Below, piece by piece: positions 10,045-23,407 of a stretch of DNA of 64,000 nt; position 1 is the stretch's first letter, and every line of letters begins with the position of its first letter. This stretch comes from Andrena cerasifolii (taxonomy: Eukaryota; Arthropoda; Insecta; Hymenoptera; Andrenidae), in the NCBI RefSeq assembly GCF_050908995.1, contig NC_135120.1:7267433-7331432 (forward strand), in the 5' to 3' direction. A model generated the notes under the pieces. The model ran no database searches. It saw nothing but the letters and a program-made list of their open reading frames with translations, and was not told the origin of the DNA. A program made the position numbers and the translations under genes.

Positions 10045-11777
10045 ATGGCGATAGGGCCCAAATGAAGGACACCGTTGTTCCTGTTTTCAGTCACTCTAAA
10101 AACCCACGAAGCTGCGTTCCAATCGGTGAGTCCGGGTTCGCGGGTGTTCCCTTGTTAGTTACGACATTCTTCCTTTTCAAGCCTCTAATATCGCGCGGAC
10201 AAAGCGACGCGTTCCACCCGAGTCCCCTTGACGGTTCCTTCGACGTTCTCCAAAAATATCCGGCCCCGTTCGTCGCAGAAAGGTGTAAACACGCCAGTCC
10301 TCTCTAATCTCGATAATCCAACGCGCTGCAAGAAAGCAGCGTACCGTTTGTCTCTACCGAAGGAACAAAAATACGCCTCGCTGCCAGCATACATATCTCT
10401 TAACCCGGTAATTTCGTTCCTCCTCCTGGACTCCCCAGCAACCGTGATCCTTCATCTGCCTAGTCAGGCACACTTTCCAGGATTCCCCGGGATCCAGAAG
10501 TTCGTCTCCCGAGGAACGGCTGGCCGGTTTTTTCCCGCGCGTTTCCTCGCCCGCAGCGGAAAGCCCGGTACTCGTAACAGTCGAACTTATGCAAACCAAT
10601 CTACCTTGAAAATCTGCCCATTGTGCCCGGGAATCGCGTACGGACGCTCTGTTACAGATCAAATCGATATCTTGATCTGCGGCTGACGAGCAACCGTTGG
10701 TCACGGCCACCGAAAGAATCGCTGCGCCAGCCCGGCCGGATTTCGGTTGCGTCTCTCTCTCGAGTGGAGGTTTTTTTTCTTCTCGGCGCGGTGACCGTTA
10801 GATAGAGATCTGGCTGCCAAGCATCTCGGCGGATTTAAATACACCTCCCATGGTAATTGAAACACCATAGACGGCCCTCTTTCCGCGTCCGCGTCGATTC
10901 GACCGCCCTCGGAATCGATTCGAGCGATTCCATCTGCCCCGGCCGAAGTTCGTTGGCCACAGTTTCCAGCGGGAGCCGCGCCGCTTCTGACTTTGAGCAA
11001 CGACTGTTTAGAACGGTCAGGTAGCGCCTGCATCTTTTTTACATGAACGCAGGCGAGCCCTTTTTTTATAAGGATCAGAAAGGTCGAGTTGAGAGAACGA
11101 AAGTCTCGGTTTATTGGAGCCGAAGCGATCGATACCGAATCTCGTTTGGGAGCACCGATTTCGGGTTCGATACGAGGTTCAAAAGGACGTCGCCACTCCG
11201 TTGGGGACTTCGTGGATGCCCGATTCACTCGAATAAATATTTAAGAACGCGCTAATGGGAGAACGTCGGTAAACGGACGCGCCAAGTGGAAAGTTCTCGA
11301 TTAGAATCGGCCGCGGTTCGTCTAAAGTCCTCGGTGGATCCGTGGCGATAGCTTGGCGACAATCTGTACGAAGCAATTGCGCACTTTCGCGGCTAGGGAC
11401 AGCCGATGGGGCGTGTTTGCTTGGACCCTAGACCCCCGAGATAACGAGGCTTACGTGTGCTCCGAAATGGCCACGGATTCACCGGTCGGCTATCTTCTCG
11501 TTACCGAGCGTGTACGATTTAACGCAAGCTTATTATAAAGCCGTCTAATTATCTGGTCCCGATACCGGCTAATGGTCTGGTCTAATAATACCGATCCTGT
11601 ATTAATTCCGTGCTCGCCCACTGGCCAACATGTGGTGTGCGAATAGAGATACGCAGCACGAAGAAGCGCCAGCTGGTCTAGGAGAAGACGTCGTTGCTTT
11701 CGCTTTTTCTTCCACCGATTGCATCGTGCCTAAATCCAGCCGCTTTAGGGGTTTCGCTAGGGGGTTGCGGAAGAGTT
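10045..11777. other. GC-rich unique DNA, no gene recognised
   Basis: No repeat structure. Overlapping frames of 100-175 codons on both strands (for example 10701-11228 minus) have no recognisable domain. I cannot exclude a small exon, but see no supported splice context or homology. Confidence 0.5.
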
Positions 11778-12702
11778 GAAAGGACAATGTTAAGAATAGG
11801 TTAATTTTCGCATTGAGACCAAAGAATAATTATTTCACAGATCGATTCTATACTTTCCAAGGAACAAAAAACGTATTGGCCATTTTTCCGGGAAGTGACG
11901 GGAAAGGTGTGAAAAATGAGGCCAAAGTGCAAGAATATGACTAGAGACCAGGGCGCGAATTTTTCGGTTTGATTCTCTTCGGGGTATGATCTACTGGCAG
12001 AATAATCACTTAAAAATCATAACAAGGATTATTTATATCAATTATAACGAATTAGTATTCTGTATAATCATCAAAGTGCGTTCAAAGTTAGGGTTGAAAA
12101 ATCTTTTTTGTGGAATATCTCGAGAACTATTAGAGATAGGGGAATAGTGTCAATGGACGAATTTTGTGTCTTTGAATGCGAAATATGACTGACTCACCAG
12201 ATTTTCAAAAATCCACAAAATGATTTTTCAACCCTAACTTTGAACGCAGTTTTCACCCCCCAAATATGAAAACGGGGGGAAATATAAAAACACGTATTTC
12301 TTATTTTTCGGTCCTCTATAACATATCCAAAAATCAAAATGATCGGAGGCGGACACTTAAAATACTCTCCTTGTTAGTTTAACACTTACTACTTATCCTT
12401 ATTTACGTTCTATTACTAGAAGAATTTCTTGTTTTCGATGTTTATATATCGATAAAGCATTACTTATCACCACTTTGATGATTATACAGAACACTAATTC
12501 GTTATAATTGATATAAATAATCCTTGTTATGATTTTTTAAGTGATCATTCACTTTGGCCTCATTTTTCACAACTTTCCCGTCATTTTTCGGAAACGTAGC
12601 CAATACATTTTTTGTTCCTTGGAAGGTATAGAATCGATCTGCGAAATAATTATTCTTTGGTCGTCAATGCCAAAATTAACCTATTTTTAACATTGTCCTT
12701 TC
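11778..12702. mobile_element. 925-bp foldback element with nested inner palindrome
   Basis: Outer arms begin GAAAGGACAATGTTA (11778) and end TAACATTGTCCTTTC (12702), and stay paired through AATAATTATTTC, GGCCTCATTTTTCAC-type and GATATAAATAATCC segments. A second hairpin lies inside: 12076-12113 pairs with 12212-12249 (GTTCAAAGTTAGGGTTG). Noncoding. Superfamily and target duplication are unknown. Confidence 0.85.
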
Positions 12703-14450
12703 TACTCGAAACGGCCACGAGAGCGTGGAGTTTCAAAAGCTACCCTCCTGGTATTTTAACTTCGATTTCGTTAGAAGTTATTGGTAAAACAATTGGAAAC
12801 TCGCGAGGCAATTAAAGCTGCTATAAATTCAAATATTATGCCCCATCGTACAAATCGAGTCGTTAACAATTTAACGCACATCTGCGCCCTCCTCAAGGGC
12901 CCGCGTTGAATCCGGAAAGCAGCGTGCCCAGAAGAGGGGGTGAAAGAGAAAGAAATGTAACCGATCGAAGCGTGCGTCCACGCATCCTTGGCATATCAAT
13001 GCCACGAAAGTCTGACAAAGGAATGGTCCCCGTGCCGGTTTACGCGGCGTCCTCCTCCTAAGCGGATAGAAGGCACCCTACCCAATTTTTTCTCTCCATC
13101 CCTCGAAGATCCCTTCGCTTCCCTACGCGTCCACTCCGCGACTTCCGATTAACCGAGGATCCTTTCTGCGTGAGAGACGGGTCAGGGGAGGGCGCGAAGG
13201 TGCGCGAAAGAAAGGTCGCACGAGGTGGCCAACAGTTGACCAGGGCGCACCTGGCCCGGTTAGCAGATCCATCGATCTGGATTGGGGTCCGCGGTGGGAC
13301 CGTTGGTCAGCCGACTCTCCCTTTCGTCAAATAGGGATTCGATTCGCGGGAAGGTTGCGAGGGACATTGGCCGCCGTCGCTACCAAGACACTCGTCAAGA
13401 ACAGATCAGTCTTCCGCGCAGGATATCGAGCAAACACCTCGCGGCTGTTGCGTCACTGTCCGATTAACGCGGGACTCGTGGCTGTGTCAACTGGCTTTCT
13501 AATCAAACACGCTGCCTTCGGTAGACTCGGCGACGTTTTATCGACTAGAGAAGCTATCGTTTTGTAGGTACATCGCCCCCGGGAGAAGTTCGGTGAGAAT
13601 CAAGGGGACCATTCGTTTCGGCAGCTCCCTTCTGTTGGTCAGACGGTTGCGCGATACGATCGACAATTAGTTTTTTCTTTTTTTTTTGCATTAAACGAGG
13701 AAGAGCTTCTTTGCCAAGGTAGAGGCTGCACGCTCTGGGAGCTCGAGCGCTTGGAGTCCATAGACGGGGTCTCGACCCTCGTCCAGGAACCAACCACCGA
13801 AACGGACTATTTTTATTCGGAAACGTATGCAAGGAGGAAAGAAGTACGATTAGATCGTGCGATCCTCTCTCTCTTTCTACCCTTCTGCCATTCCATTTCT
13901 GTCTGTCTTCCCCGGGCAGCGTGCTGCTGCGTAACAAGGGCCTAACAGAGCTGTCAATCCGTCGATAAATTGAATGGAGGACCTAAAACCACCCTACATT
14001 TTCTGCCGTCCTTCACCCCCTTTCATCTCTGTACCGCGTACTCTTACACCCCATCGGCGGTGGTGGCTGCGACCCGAGGCTCCAACGGTGTATATATATA
14101 TATATATATTTTTTTTTTTCGCTATTCCTTCGTAACAAAAACGTCTGTCTCTGCGTTTGACGTGTGGTTCGGCCACCCTTGCGAGCAGATTTAAGGAAGC
14201 AGAAAAGTGACCGGTAACGTCCCTTCCTCTCAACTGCGTCCTCGAATACGTCGGACAACTACCGACCTTGATAATCGCTTTCTCCCGCGCTCGTTGATGT
14301 TAAACATATAATTGCAACGTTTGCCAAGGTTTGTAATTTCTATTCCGTGGTCTGCACAAGAGGTTTGAGGATTTTGAAGAAACGAACGGTGGGAAAAGAT
14401 AGCAATGTGGCTTCGCTAATTAAAGAGGAGGAATTTGAAGGAGGTATAGG
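12703..14450. other. GC-rich unique DNA, no gene recognised
   Basis: Unique, CpG-rich sequence with frames of up to 127 codons that show no domain. A (TA)n plus T run lies at 14091-14119. Confidence 0.5.
14091..14119. repeat. (TA)n microsatellite followed by a T run
   Basis: About nine to ten TA units run directly into about ten T residues. Confidence 0.9.
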
Positions 14451-14520
14451 TACCGTAAACTGGGGGAACATTGGCAGCACGGGGTAACATTGGTATACAC
14501 CGGGATTACATTGTTTTACG

Positions 14521-15306
14521 TCAGATTAGGAAAACTTAACCTGTTAATATTATTTATATGCAATGCTATTAATGCTATTAAGATGTAAAAAATAAAATTA
14601 AATTAACAAATTTAAGTGGCAATGTATCTTACTGGCTTCAGATTAGTAAAACTTAACCTGTTAATGCTATTTAAATGTAATGCTATTAAGATGTAAAAAA
14701 TAAAATTAAATAAACAAATTTAAGTGGCAATGTATCTTACTGGCTTCAGATTAGTAAAACTTAACCTGTTAATGTTATTTGTATGCAATGCTATCAATGC
14801 TATTAAGATGTAAAAAATAAGATAAAATTAACAAATTTAAGTGTCAATGTATCTTACTGGCTTCAGATTAGTAAAACTTAATCTGTTAATATTATTTATA
14901 TGTATCTTACTGGCTTCAGATTAGTAAAACTTAACCTGTTAATGTTATTTATATACAATGCTATCAATGCTATTAAGATGTAAAAAATAAAATAAAATTA
15001 ACAAATTTAAGTGGCAATGTATCTTACTGGCTTCAGATTAGTAAAACTTAACCTGTTAATGCTATTTATATGCAATGGTATTAATGCTATTAAGATATAA
15101 AAAATAAAATTAAATAAACAAATTTAAGTGTCAATGCATCTTACTGGCTTCAGATTAGTAAAACTTAACCAGTTAATATTATTTATATGCAATGCTATTA
15201 ATGCTATTAGGATGTAAAAAAAAAATGAAATTAACAAATTTATGTGTCAATGTATCTTACTGGCTTCAGATTAGTAAAACTTAACCCGTTAATGCTATCT
15301 ATATGA
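14521..15306 (+). repeat. Tandem repeat, about 8 copies of a 115-118-bp AT-rich unit
   Basis: The phrase CTTACTGGCTTCAGATTAG recurs from about 14628 to 15255, together with AATGCTATTAAGATGTAAAAA. One copy near 14905 has lost about half of the unit. The array lies wholly inside transposon family K. Confidence 0.92.
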
Positions 15307-15422
15307 TGTGCCAATGTTACCCCGGTACACCAACGTTTTCAACATGTATTAAAAAAGGAAAAGGGCAAAAAAATTATGCATTTTGACACTTGTAGTACAA
15401 TCACAAAAGATGCAATGTTATG

Positions 15423-16139
15423 CAGGGCTTGAAAGCTGTTATAATATCGATTTCGGTTCTCCAAACAGTTATGAAGAACCTTTATTCGGAATAACTGTTA
15501 TGAAGAACCGAAATTTCCAACTATTATCTGTTTCAGTTACGGTTCCTATTTCCTTCCTCATATCGGTTCCAGAACCTTTATTTTTTCGGTTCTATATCGG
15601 TGCCGAAACGGTTCTAGAATCAATTCTTCTATCGACTTTTCCCTAATTGATATCATTAATTATTGCAGCTGCAGATTACTGTATATGTGCATATTCTTTA
15701 CAAAATCCTTATTGAAAAAGAAGAAACATTTATACATGCGTTGAAATAAATAAATCAGCTACATATTTTTTACATTCACACAAACTATATATCATGCAGA
15801 ATTGGAAGTTAAAAGTTTCTCCTGTTTCTATAAGGATTTTGTAAAAAAGATGAACATCTACAGCAATCTACAGCTACGATAATAAATGATATCAATTAGG
15901 GAAAAGTCGATATAAGAATTGCTTCTGGAACCGTTTCGGAACCGATATAGAACCAAAATAATAACGTTTATGGAACTGATATGAAGAGGGAAATAGAAAC
16001 CGTAACTGAAACAGATAATAGTTGGAAATTTCGGCTCTTCATAACAGTTATTTGGAATAAAAGTTCTCCATAACCGTTTTAATCAGAACCTTTATATAAC
16101 AGTGTTAAACAGTTGTTTTCGGAACCGTTTCAAGCCCTG
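15423..16139. mobile_element. hAT-like MITE nested in family K
   Basis: The ends are CAGGGCTTGAAA and its exact inverse TTTCAAGCCCTG. The flanks are an 8-bp target duplication with one mismatch: ATGTTATG (15415-15422) and ATGTTATA (16140-16147). CAGGG ends with an 8-bp duplication are diagnostic of the hAT superfamily. The 717-bp body is largely palindromic (for example CTATTATCTGTTTCAGTTAC and its complement), so it is a foldback-type hAT MITE with no transposase. Confidence 0.92.
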
Positions 16140-16313
16140 ATGTTATAATAGGATACTTAAAGCAAATGTAAACATGTTAATTCTAAAATTATATAACAAA
16201 ATGTTTCAAAAGCCTGCCAATGTTCCCCCAGTTTACGGTAATTTAACCATAGGAACTTACTATTTATTTATTTAACGGGAAATATTCTTTAGTTACAACG
16301 AAGCATATAGCTA

Positions 16314-16739
16314 ACAAGGGATGATCCTGAACCCGAATATTCCAAAAATTCTGAAACTTTGTGAAAATGTAGGGGATTTCCTCCTGATTACAAAGCAATT
16401 TTTGTTTGCTGCCCAAATTCACTCGAAGGCGGTGAAATTAACCCCTGAAAATTCGGCTATTTTCCGATTTTGTGTTATAACTCCCGAACAGTAAGAGATA
16501 GAAAAGAAGTTTCAAGACAAAAGTTACTTCTTTTAATTAGATCTAGCATTTGGTAAAAAAATATTTTACAGTTTCCGCAGAAAATTGGAAAATAACCGAT
16601 TTTTTCAGAGGTCAATTCCACCCCATTAGACTGAATCTGGGCAGCAAACAAAAATTGCATTGTAATCAGGAGGAAGTTCCCCCCATATTCACAAACTTTC
16701 ATAATTTTTCGAATTTCCGTTTTCGAGATTGTCCCTTGT
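16314..16739. mobile_element. Palindromic element with ACAAGG ends, copy L
   Basis: The left end ACAAGGGATGATC pairs with the right end GATTGTCCCTTGT. Arms of about 170-190 bp include TTTGTTTGCTGCCCA and TTTCCTCCTGATTACAA, matched in inverse orientation. Noncoding. The terminal ACAAGG is shared with the palindrome at 45846-46642. I see no clear target duplication. Confidence 0.8.
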
Positions 16740-18296
16740 AAGTAAAAAAGAGGCATTCTATAATAATTAACCTATATAACGGAAGAGAGAAATATGCAGA
16801 GTCGTTTGTAAATATCCGAGCTTCCCCTAGACCTAATCCCCGCCCTCTAGAATCTACTTTCGGGACATGTGAGCTAACTCAACGGAATGAGAGGAGGAGG
16901 AAGAACGAAGCATTTATCCTTCCTCCTGTTTGCGCTGCTTCCCAACATCGATACAGTTGAATCTCGCCAGGAAAGCAGCCCTTTCTCGATGAAAAAAAAG
17001 CTCCTTCCAGAGACGTCGGTGTACAAGCCAGCGATCACGTCGGCAAATAGTCGTCGACAACGGGATACGTGTCCGAAATAAGTTGCTGGGAGAGAAAGGG
17101 CCCGGACGTAAGAGAAATGGGGTGATGCGCAGAGTGCAGGGGAAGGCTGGCGAGAAGGGCGGAGGTAGCCGACCCCACGCGACTGGCGCGCGCGCACACA
17201 CACGGACGGATCCCCTGGTTTTTGGATTTTCGGGTAAAACGGGACGGTAAAGGGAAGGCTGGTGAGTAATTCGAGGCGGGGTGCGGGCTCGTGTGCAGGG
17301 GTTTGCCCTTACGGGATCCGCTGCACCCTTCACCGCTCTGCCTCGCTTCCACCCCCGTTGCGCGATCGCCCTCCCGACGGGGGCAGGTTTGACCAATATT
17401 CCTGAAGGGTGAGAGGCGAAAGAACAGAGGGAAAGGGGAGCGGAGAGAAAGAGATCGCTTTATTCGTGCCACGGCACCGCCGACTAATTCGTGCGAGTAG
17501 CTCTGCGCCAGCTGCGATGGCGTCCAACGTCGGCGGAAGTCCAGGAACGAAACCTGGATCCTTCGATTCTGTTTCATTTAGAATCAAGTGGTAGATTATC
17601 GCTGGCTAGCTGTTGCGGAGGAATGTAGGCGGACTTGGGTATTTTTACAAGCTTTTATTTAGTTTCAGTTGTGAGTTCGTTGGTTTGCCAGAGTGAAATC
17701 TTGTAAGCTAATTTTTATCCACTTAAACATATCAGATCGGCTTGAAACTTTGCACGCGTACGTAGATTCGGAGGCAATGTAATATTTTCAGTAAAAACAT
17801 CAAATAATTTAGAGTAAAATTTTTAAAAATAACTTTTTTTTATTTTTCTCCTTTTTAGTACATTTTAATAAATGCTGGGTTTAGAAATAAATTGTCGCTG
17901 TGTGAGAACAGAATTGCATATTTGTAAAGCGCGCCAAGCGACAAGGCGTTCGCCGTGGAGCGTCTGGCCAAAAACAGAGGACGATCGAGGTACTTAGGCC
18001 TCCTGTTGGATTACTATAATTATTAAAAGGCAAAAATGACTGAATATTCAGGGAAACCTGAATATAGTAAAAGATAATGATACGTGTGTAGAGCGTCTTT
18101 TTGTTTCAATATCTGGCAACGGTGATAAAACAGACCGTTGTTAGAGAAGAGCTCACTTCTGTTCGGTATACTGTCTTTGAAAGACATTCTTTCCTAGCCG
18201 CTAAAAATAAAATTAAAATATAAATCTAGAAGGCTGATTTATTTAATAACCAATTTCCAATACCTCCGTCCGCAGCCGACTTGCCGAATAAAACAG
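16740..18296. other. Mixed unique DNA, no gene recognised
   Basis: The first half (to about 17600) is GC-rich, with overlapping frames up to 180 codons and no domain. The remainder is AT-rich and repeat-like, without paired ends. Confidence 0.45.
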
Positions 18297-18298
18297 TA

Positions 18299-19371
18299 AG
18301 GTAAATGTCCCAATACCTGGACACGTCCTAGTACCTGGACACTAGTGTAAATAATACTGATTATTACATTTAATATTCGCTTTATCCATAAAATAACTAT
18401 TTTATTAAATTGTTCAAACATTTAATAGAATATATTCATGTACATATTTTTTTTTAGTAAACTTGTAACACTCATGATAAAATTAAATTTTCTTGAACTC
18501 TCCAGTTTACACCATTTTTGTATTGCTCTTATCTGATTTGCTAAATAGTTTCTACTTCTTCTTAAGCGAATATAATTAATAATGTTTAGTAGATTGGTAC
18601 AACTAATACATTTTTAGAAAACTGGTACCTTGCAGTATTATTTTTTTATTGGAAGATTAAAATTAAAGGTCTTATTAGTTTTTTATTCAAGTGTCTATCT
18701 ACTAGTACAGTGAAATTCCGGAACGGCCCTAAACCTGACCATGTGTGCAAACTGTGAAATAAGTACGAGTTGTTGTTGACACAATATTAAAATCGTTATT
18801 CAACACCTTAGCAATTATTACTTTGTATTCTTATTATCTTGTTTTAATGATAATATTCAATTCAATATTCATCTGTAAAATTCGCGTGTCACACACGAAT
18901 ACACATACTCTTAAAATTAATCATTCAATAATAGATTGTTTTTACTCAAGTTTGTTTACTGATTTGAATAAACAGAAAAAATATGCTTGTAAAAATATGT
19001 TTACTGATTTCTTATATAGAAAAAAAATATGCCAATAGGAAAAACTATTGTGTTGTTTTTTTTTTATTTAATTTCCCTAGAAAACATCCAAATTGTTGAT
19101 GTTTCATCATGTGTCCAGGTAATGGGACATTAAAATCGGGACATATTAGTTAAGCTGTCCAGGAATTGGGCCATTATAAGGACTATGAATTTTCAATATT
19201 TTACAAAATCATTCAATTCAATAACATATTGGTTTTTTTTTTAATGATAAAGTACACGCAGTGCCCCACGCAATTGCAAAATCGTTTTTATATAAATCGA
19301 CTTGTATATCTGCAAAATTCTCAATCGCGTTTCCCCGTACCTTAAATGTCCAAGTATTGGGACATTTACCT
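18299..19371. mobile_element. TA-target element, family M
   Basis: TA at 18297-18298 and 19372-19373 flank ends AGGTAAATGTCCCAATAC, nearly perfect as inverted repeats. Internal copies of the terminal theme are visible: GTGTCCAGGTAATGGGACATT near 19111 (in part), and GTCCAGGAATTGGGCC near 19159. The remaining interior is AT-rich and noncoding. Confidence 0.9.
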
Positions 19372-19373
19372 TA

Positions 19374-20205
19374 GTTGCTAACCAGCCGAATGAACGACAC
19401 GTCCTTTTATTCAACCTTCAACCACCCTCTTACAATCATAAGTTATTAGTGCGTAGAAACATTGTTCTCGTTGGTATCGTTTAAAAGAATCGCTAATGAA
19501 TCGCCACTGCCTGCTTAACTATCGTCGTTTGGAAGGACTCTGATAGCACGTGAAGCTGTATTCCGTTCCAAAGGCAAGGGAAACGGTTCAGCGAAAAATC
19601 AGATGGCTTGTTGACTGCTTACATAGCTCCGAGCACGGAGGGCATTAGTTTGGATACTTTCTAATTTCCATACTCTGCTGCACGTTTGCCTGGGGGGTAG
19701 TTTTAGGCGTCGTTATCTAAATGCATTCCTTCTTAAGCATCGATTGAAATTTCTTAATTACACTACCTGGTCTCGTTAATGCGTAGCGTAAAGTTGCAAG
19801 GATCCGACGAATGTGATACGACTCTTTCCCACCCGGATACATCGCTCGACATTCCTCTTCCCCGCCTCGACCAAGCAGCGCTGAAATAACGGACATCGAT
19901 TCCGTTTCTTCGACAAAAGTTGCCCGAGGGCTCGCAGGGATCGAACTCGTTTCGCCAGCTACAAAGATCGCGTCCCTCCAACTTCCAGCATATTCAAATA
20001 TTTTTTTCCTCCGCTCTCCTACTTGCTGAATCTCTGGCGAACCGTGCGACTACTCCACAGTGACAACTTGTCCTGCCAAACGGCACGAGCATTGTCCACG
20101 GGAATACCTACTTAATAATAGAGCCTCGAAAGTCAATCCTCGCGTGTGATTCGTTCTTCCATTTCTGTATTCTCGCCGTCGCATTCAGAATTTCAGGCTG
20201 CCAAA
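19374..20205. other. Unique DNA, no gene recognised
   Basis: Mixed composition; no transposon ends and no recognisable coding sequence. Confidence 0.45.
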
Positions 20206-20952
<747 letters not shown>

Positions 20953-21169
20953 GTATTTCTCTCTCGCGTGATGTTGGCGACAGTTTCGAGGGCAGGAGGC
21001 ATAAGATGAGACCTCCAGTAGTATATGCTCTAAGACTTTACACTAGTATCGTTTAAAATTATAGTACTTACATGATGTAAGAAGAAACTCACTTGAAATA
21101 GCACGAAGAGTAATGATCGCGCCCCAAGTGTTTCTATATTTCGACGACGGTCAACGACAAACTAATAAA
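20953..21169. other. Short spacer, nothing recognised
   Basis: No features seen. The 5' truncation point of the LINE may lie a little within it. Confidence 0.4.
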
Positions 21170-21171
21170 TA

Positions 21172-22151
21172 GGGTAGATGTACCGTTTGTGGCCATTGCA
21201 CTGTTTTTGGCTATGTGCTTAATTGTCTAATTTTTAAATGGCTTGCGGATCATTATTATGTGGAGAATTTCACATCATAAATATTTTAGTATACCGCCAG
21301 AAATATAAGGTTACACTTATTGCTTTCACGGAAAAATATTATATTTTTTAAGAAGTGGCCAAAACTGGTACAATACCTTAAGGGGAGGTTCCGGTCTAGA
21401 GCCCCAAAAAATAGGTGATATTTAGGAATTAATTAAAGGAAAACTACTATATATAATTTAATGGGACTTTTTGCATTGTATTAAGGATGTTTTAAGTTAT
21501 AGAAATGTATTTTTTGTTTTGTAATTAATCATTGCAGACGGCACTGGGGAGTCGTTAAAGTCAAGGCGTCAAAAAATTGAGCCAAATCGGTGGGCGCTGT
21601 ATCTCCAAAAGTTATTATCCGATTCGACAGAAACCTTTTTTATTTTGAAGATTATTCTTCTGTCCAGGGGGGGGGGGGCTAAAAAATTACAAAAAATTAC
21701 ATTTTTTTAAAAAAATAACAACACTTCAAGTTTGAAATCACTTTTCCCTGTAGGTAATTTTCGTCCTTACAACGCCTTTGAAAATTAGAAATTTTTAATT
21801 TTTTTATTTTTTTCTAGCCCCCCTCCCCCTAGACAGAAGTATATTTTTCAAAATAAAAAAAGGTTCAGTCGAATCGGATAATAATTTTTGGAGATACAGC
21901 GCCCACCGTTTTGAGAACACTGTTTCGAGAAAAACGCGTTTAAAGTTTTACGTGAGTGCCGAGTGGCCGGGTGTTACGCATGCATTTGCCGCTACTCAAA
22001 TGCCTATAACTTCGGGAATTTTACGAATTTCAACAAATCCTTTGAAACACGTATTCCTAAAAGATTGAACATTCGAAAAATGAAATAAAAACAAAATCGA
22101 CATTTAGACCGGAACCTCCCCTTAAAGTGGCCACGAATAGTGCATCCACCC
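21172..22151. mobile_element. TA-target element, family O, with nested TTAA element
   Basis: TA at 21170-21171 and 22152-22153 flank the ends GGGTAGATGTACCGTTTGTG and (right, reverse complemented) GGGTGGATGCACTATTCGTG. Internal terminal-like motifs (GTGGCCA, AAGTGGCCAAAACTGG) occur near 21200 and 21355. Most of its length is the nested TTAA element, so the original O element was only about 240 bp. Confidence 0.88.
21382..22121. mobile_element. TTAA-target palindromic element, family P, complete copy
   Basis: TTAA at 21378-21381 and 22122-22125 flank nearly perfect inverted ends GGGGAGGTTCCGGTCTAGA. Within, CGGTGGGCGCTGTATCTCC and AAAGTTATTATCCGATTCGA (about 21590-21630) reappear inverted near 21880-21910, so the core is also a hairpin. 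A 12-G run lies at 21667-21678. A truncated sister copy is at 30308. Noncoding. Confidence 0.9.
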
Positions 22152-23399
22152 TAACCGTCTCGCTGTTCTCGCGCGTTCCATCTCCACTTCCTAAATCAGT
22201 GTAGCCAAAACAACCACTGCAAATATATTTATTTACTGAGGTACGCAAATGCTCCAACCTAAGAGCCGGTCCAATAAAGGCAACCCTCCCCTAGAACAAT
22301 TGTTACGGTCGAAATTCAAATTATATTACTTGAAATATGTTATAATATCTCTACTGAAGTCTACTCGTCTGATTAATCTTATTAAGAAAAAGCGGCAAGT
22401 TTCTATTCTGCATCTACAGCGCCCCTCCCTTACATCTATTTCAAACTGAAACACGAGACTCTCTTCCCGAAGAATCCTTAGCTTCCTCTTCAACTGCACA
22501 ACGAAAAATTGAAGTGACAACGCAGATGTCCACGCCAACGTCCCCAGGCACCTCGCAATTAAACCTTGATCGATACTTGCAGCCGCGCTGAACGTCGTTT
22601 GTCCCAGCAGCACCTGTACGACTCCTCGTCGATACTTCTTCATTCCCTGGACACACGGATTAGATACACCGGAGAGGTGTCTTGTACGCGACCGGGGACA
22701 TTACGTGTCCGTTTCCATTTTCGTGTCCCCAACGCCTACGGTTCTATAAATTAAGTCCCGCGGTGGCTCCGGCGGTTCGTTCAATTTATACACCATTAAC
22801 ATAAGACAGGTGTCTCTGTCGTTGCGCAGAGCCCGGTTCTGTCTTCCAAAAGCCAACTGCGTCCTGGTGGAATTAATAACAGGCTACCAAGTGATTCGCC
22901 GATTTAGTACCGGCGCCAAGTTTCGGCAGGGTGTAATTGCCTCGCCGTCGGGCTTTACAGCTTAATCGATGGTGTATCGCGTGATCGATACTCTGACCAG
23001 CAGCGAAACAGTCTCGCTTGTGTGGTCCACCCTTGCGTTTTTATCCAGCGTCCCTTTATTCGCCTCTGTTCTCCTTAGCTTCTTTCATCCGGGTCGTTCG
23101 AGGGCCTGCGGCATTGTCGCAGATCCATCGGCAAGAATGCGAACCCGCGGTTCAGACTGCCACGGTCGATTTAATTTCTCGCTGATTTGGATCTTCCAGG
23201 GGCCTACGTGACCGGCACTCGAGCTTTCGACTTTTCTGACGAATTCGCGGGACTCGGGACGGCGAGATTCATCGTTGCGAGGGATACCTTGGTTGGCTAT
23301 GAATTTATGGTAGTTCGGAGTTTTAGGAGATTATTACAGGGAATTTAAATTTTTGTAAGTTATTTCTGTAAATTGTTTGAATGAGATTTAAGAGTCTAG
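22152..23399. other. Mixed unique DNA, no gene recognised
   Basis: No supported coding sequence. At 22306-22325 there is an isolated 20-bp match to the tail of the foldback family R (CGGTCGAAATTCAAATTATA). Confidence 0.45.
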
Positions 23400-23407
23400 A
23401 GACTAGG

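Larger units (their letters stand above)
14453..16238. mobile_element. TA-target element with tandem core, family K
   Basis: TA at 14451-14452 and 16239-16240 flank long inverted ends that start CCGTAAACTGGGGGAACATT. The terminal motif recurs internally in both orientations: GGGGTAACATTGG near 14480 and CCAATGTTACCCC near 15311. The 1.79-kb element has a tandem core (14521-15306) and carries a nested hAT MITE (15423-16139). No transposase frame. Tc1/mariner-type by its TA target, inferred. Confidence 0.9.

Noticed and set aside
10136..10160. tRNA-like GGGTTCG box
   Set aside because: No matching A box or cloverleaf could be built around it, nor around similar GGTTCGA boxes at 11163 and 62132.
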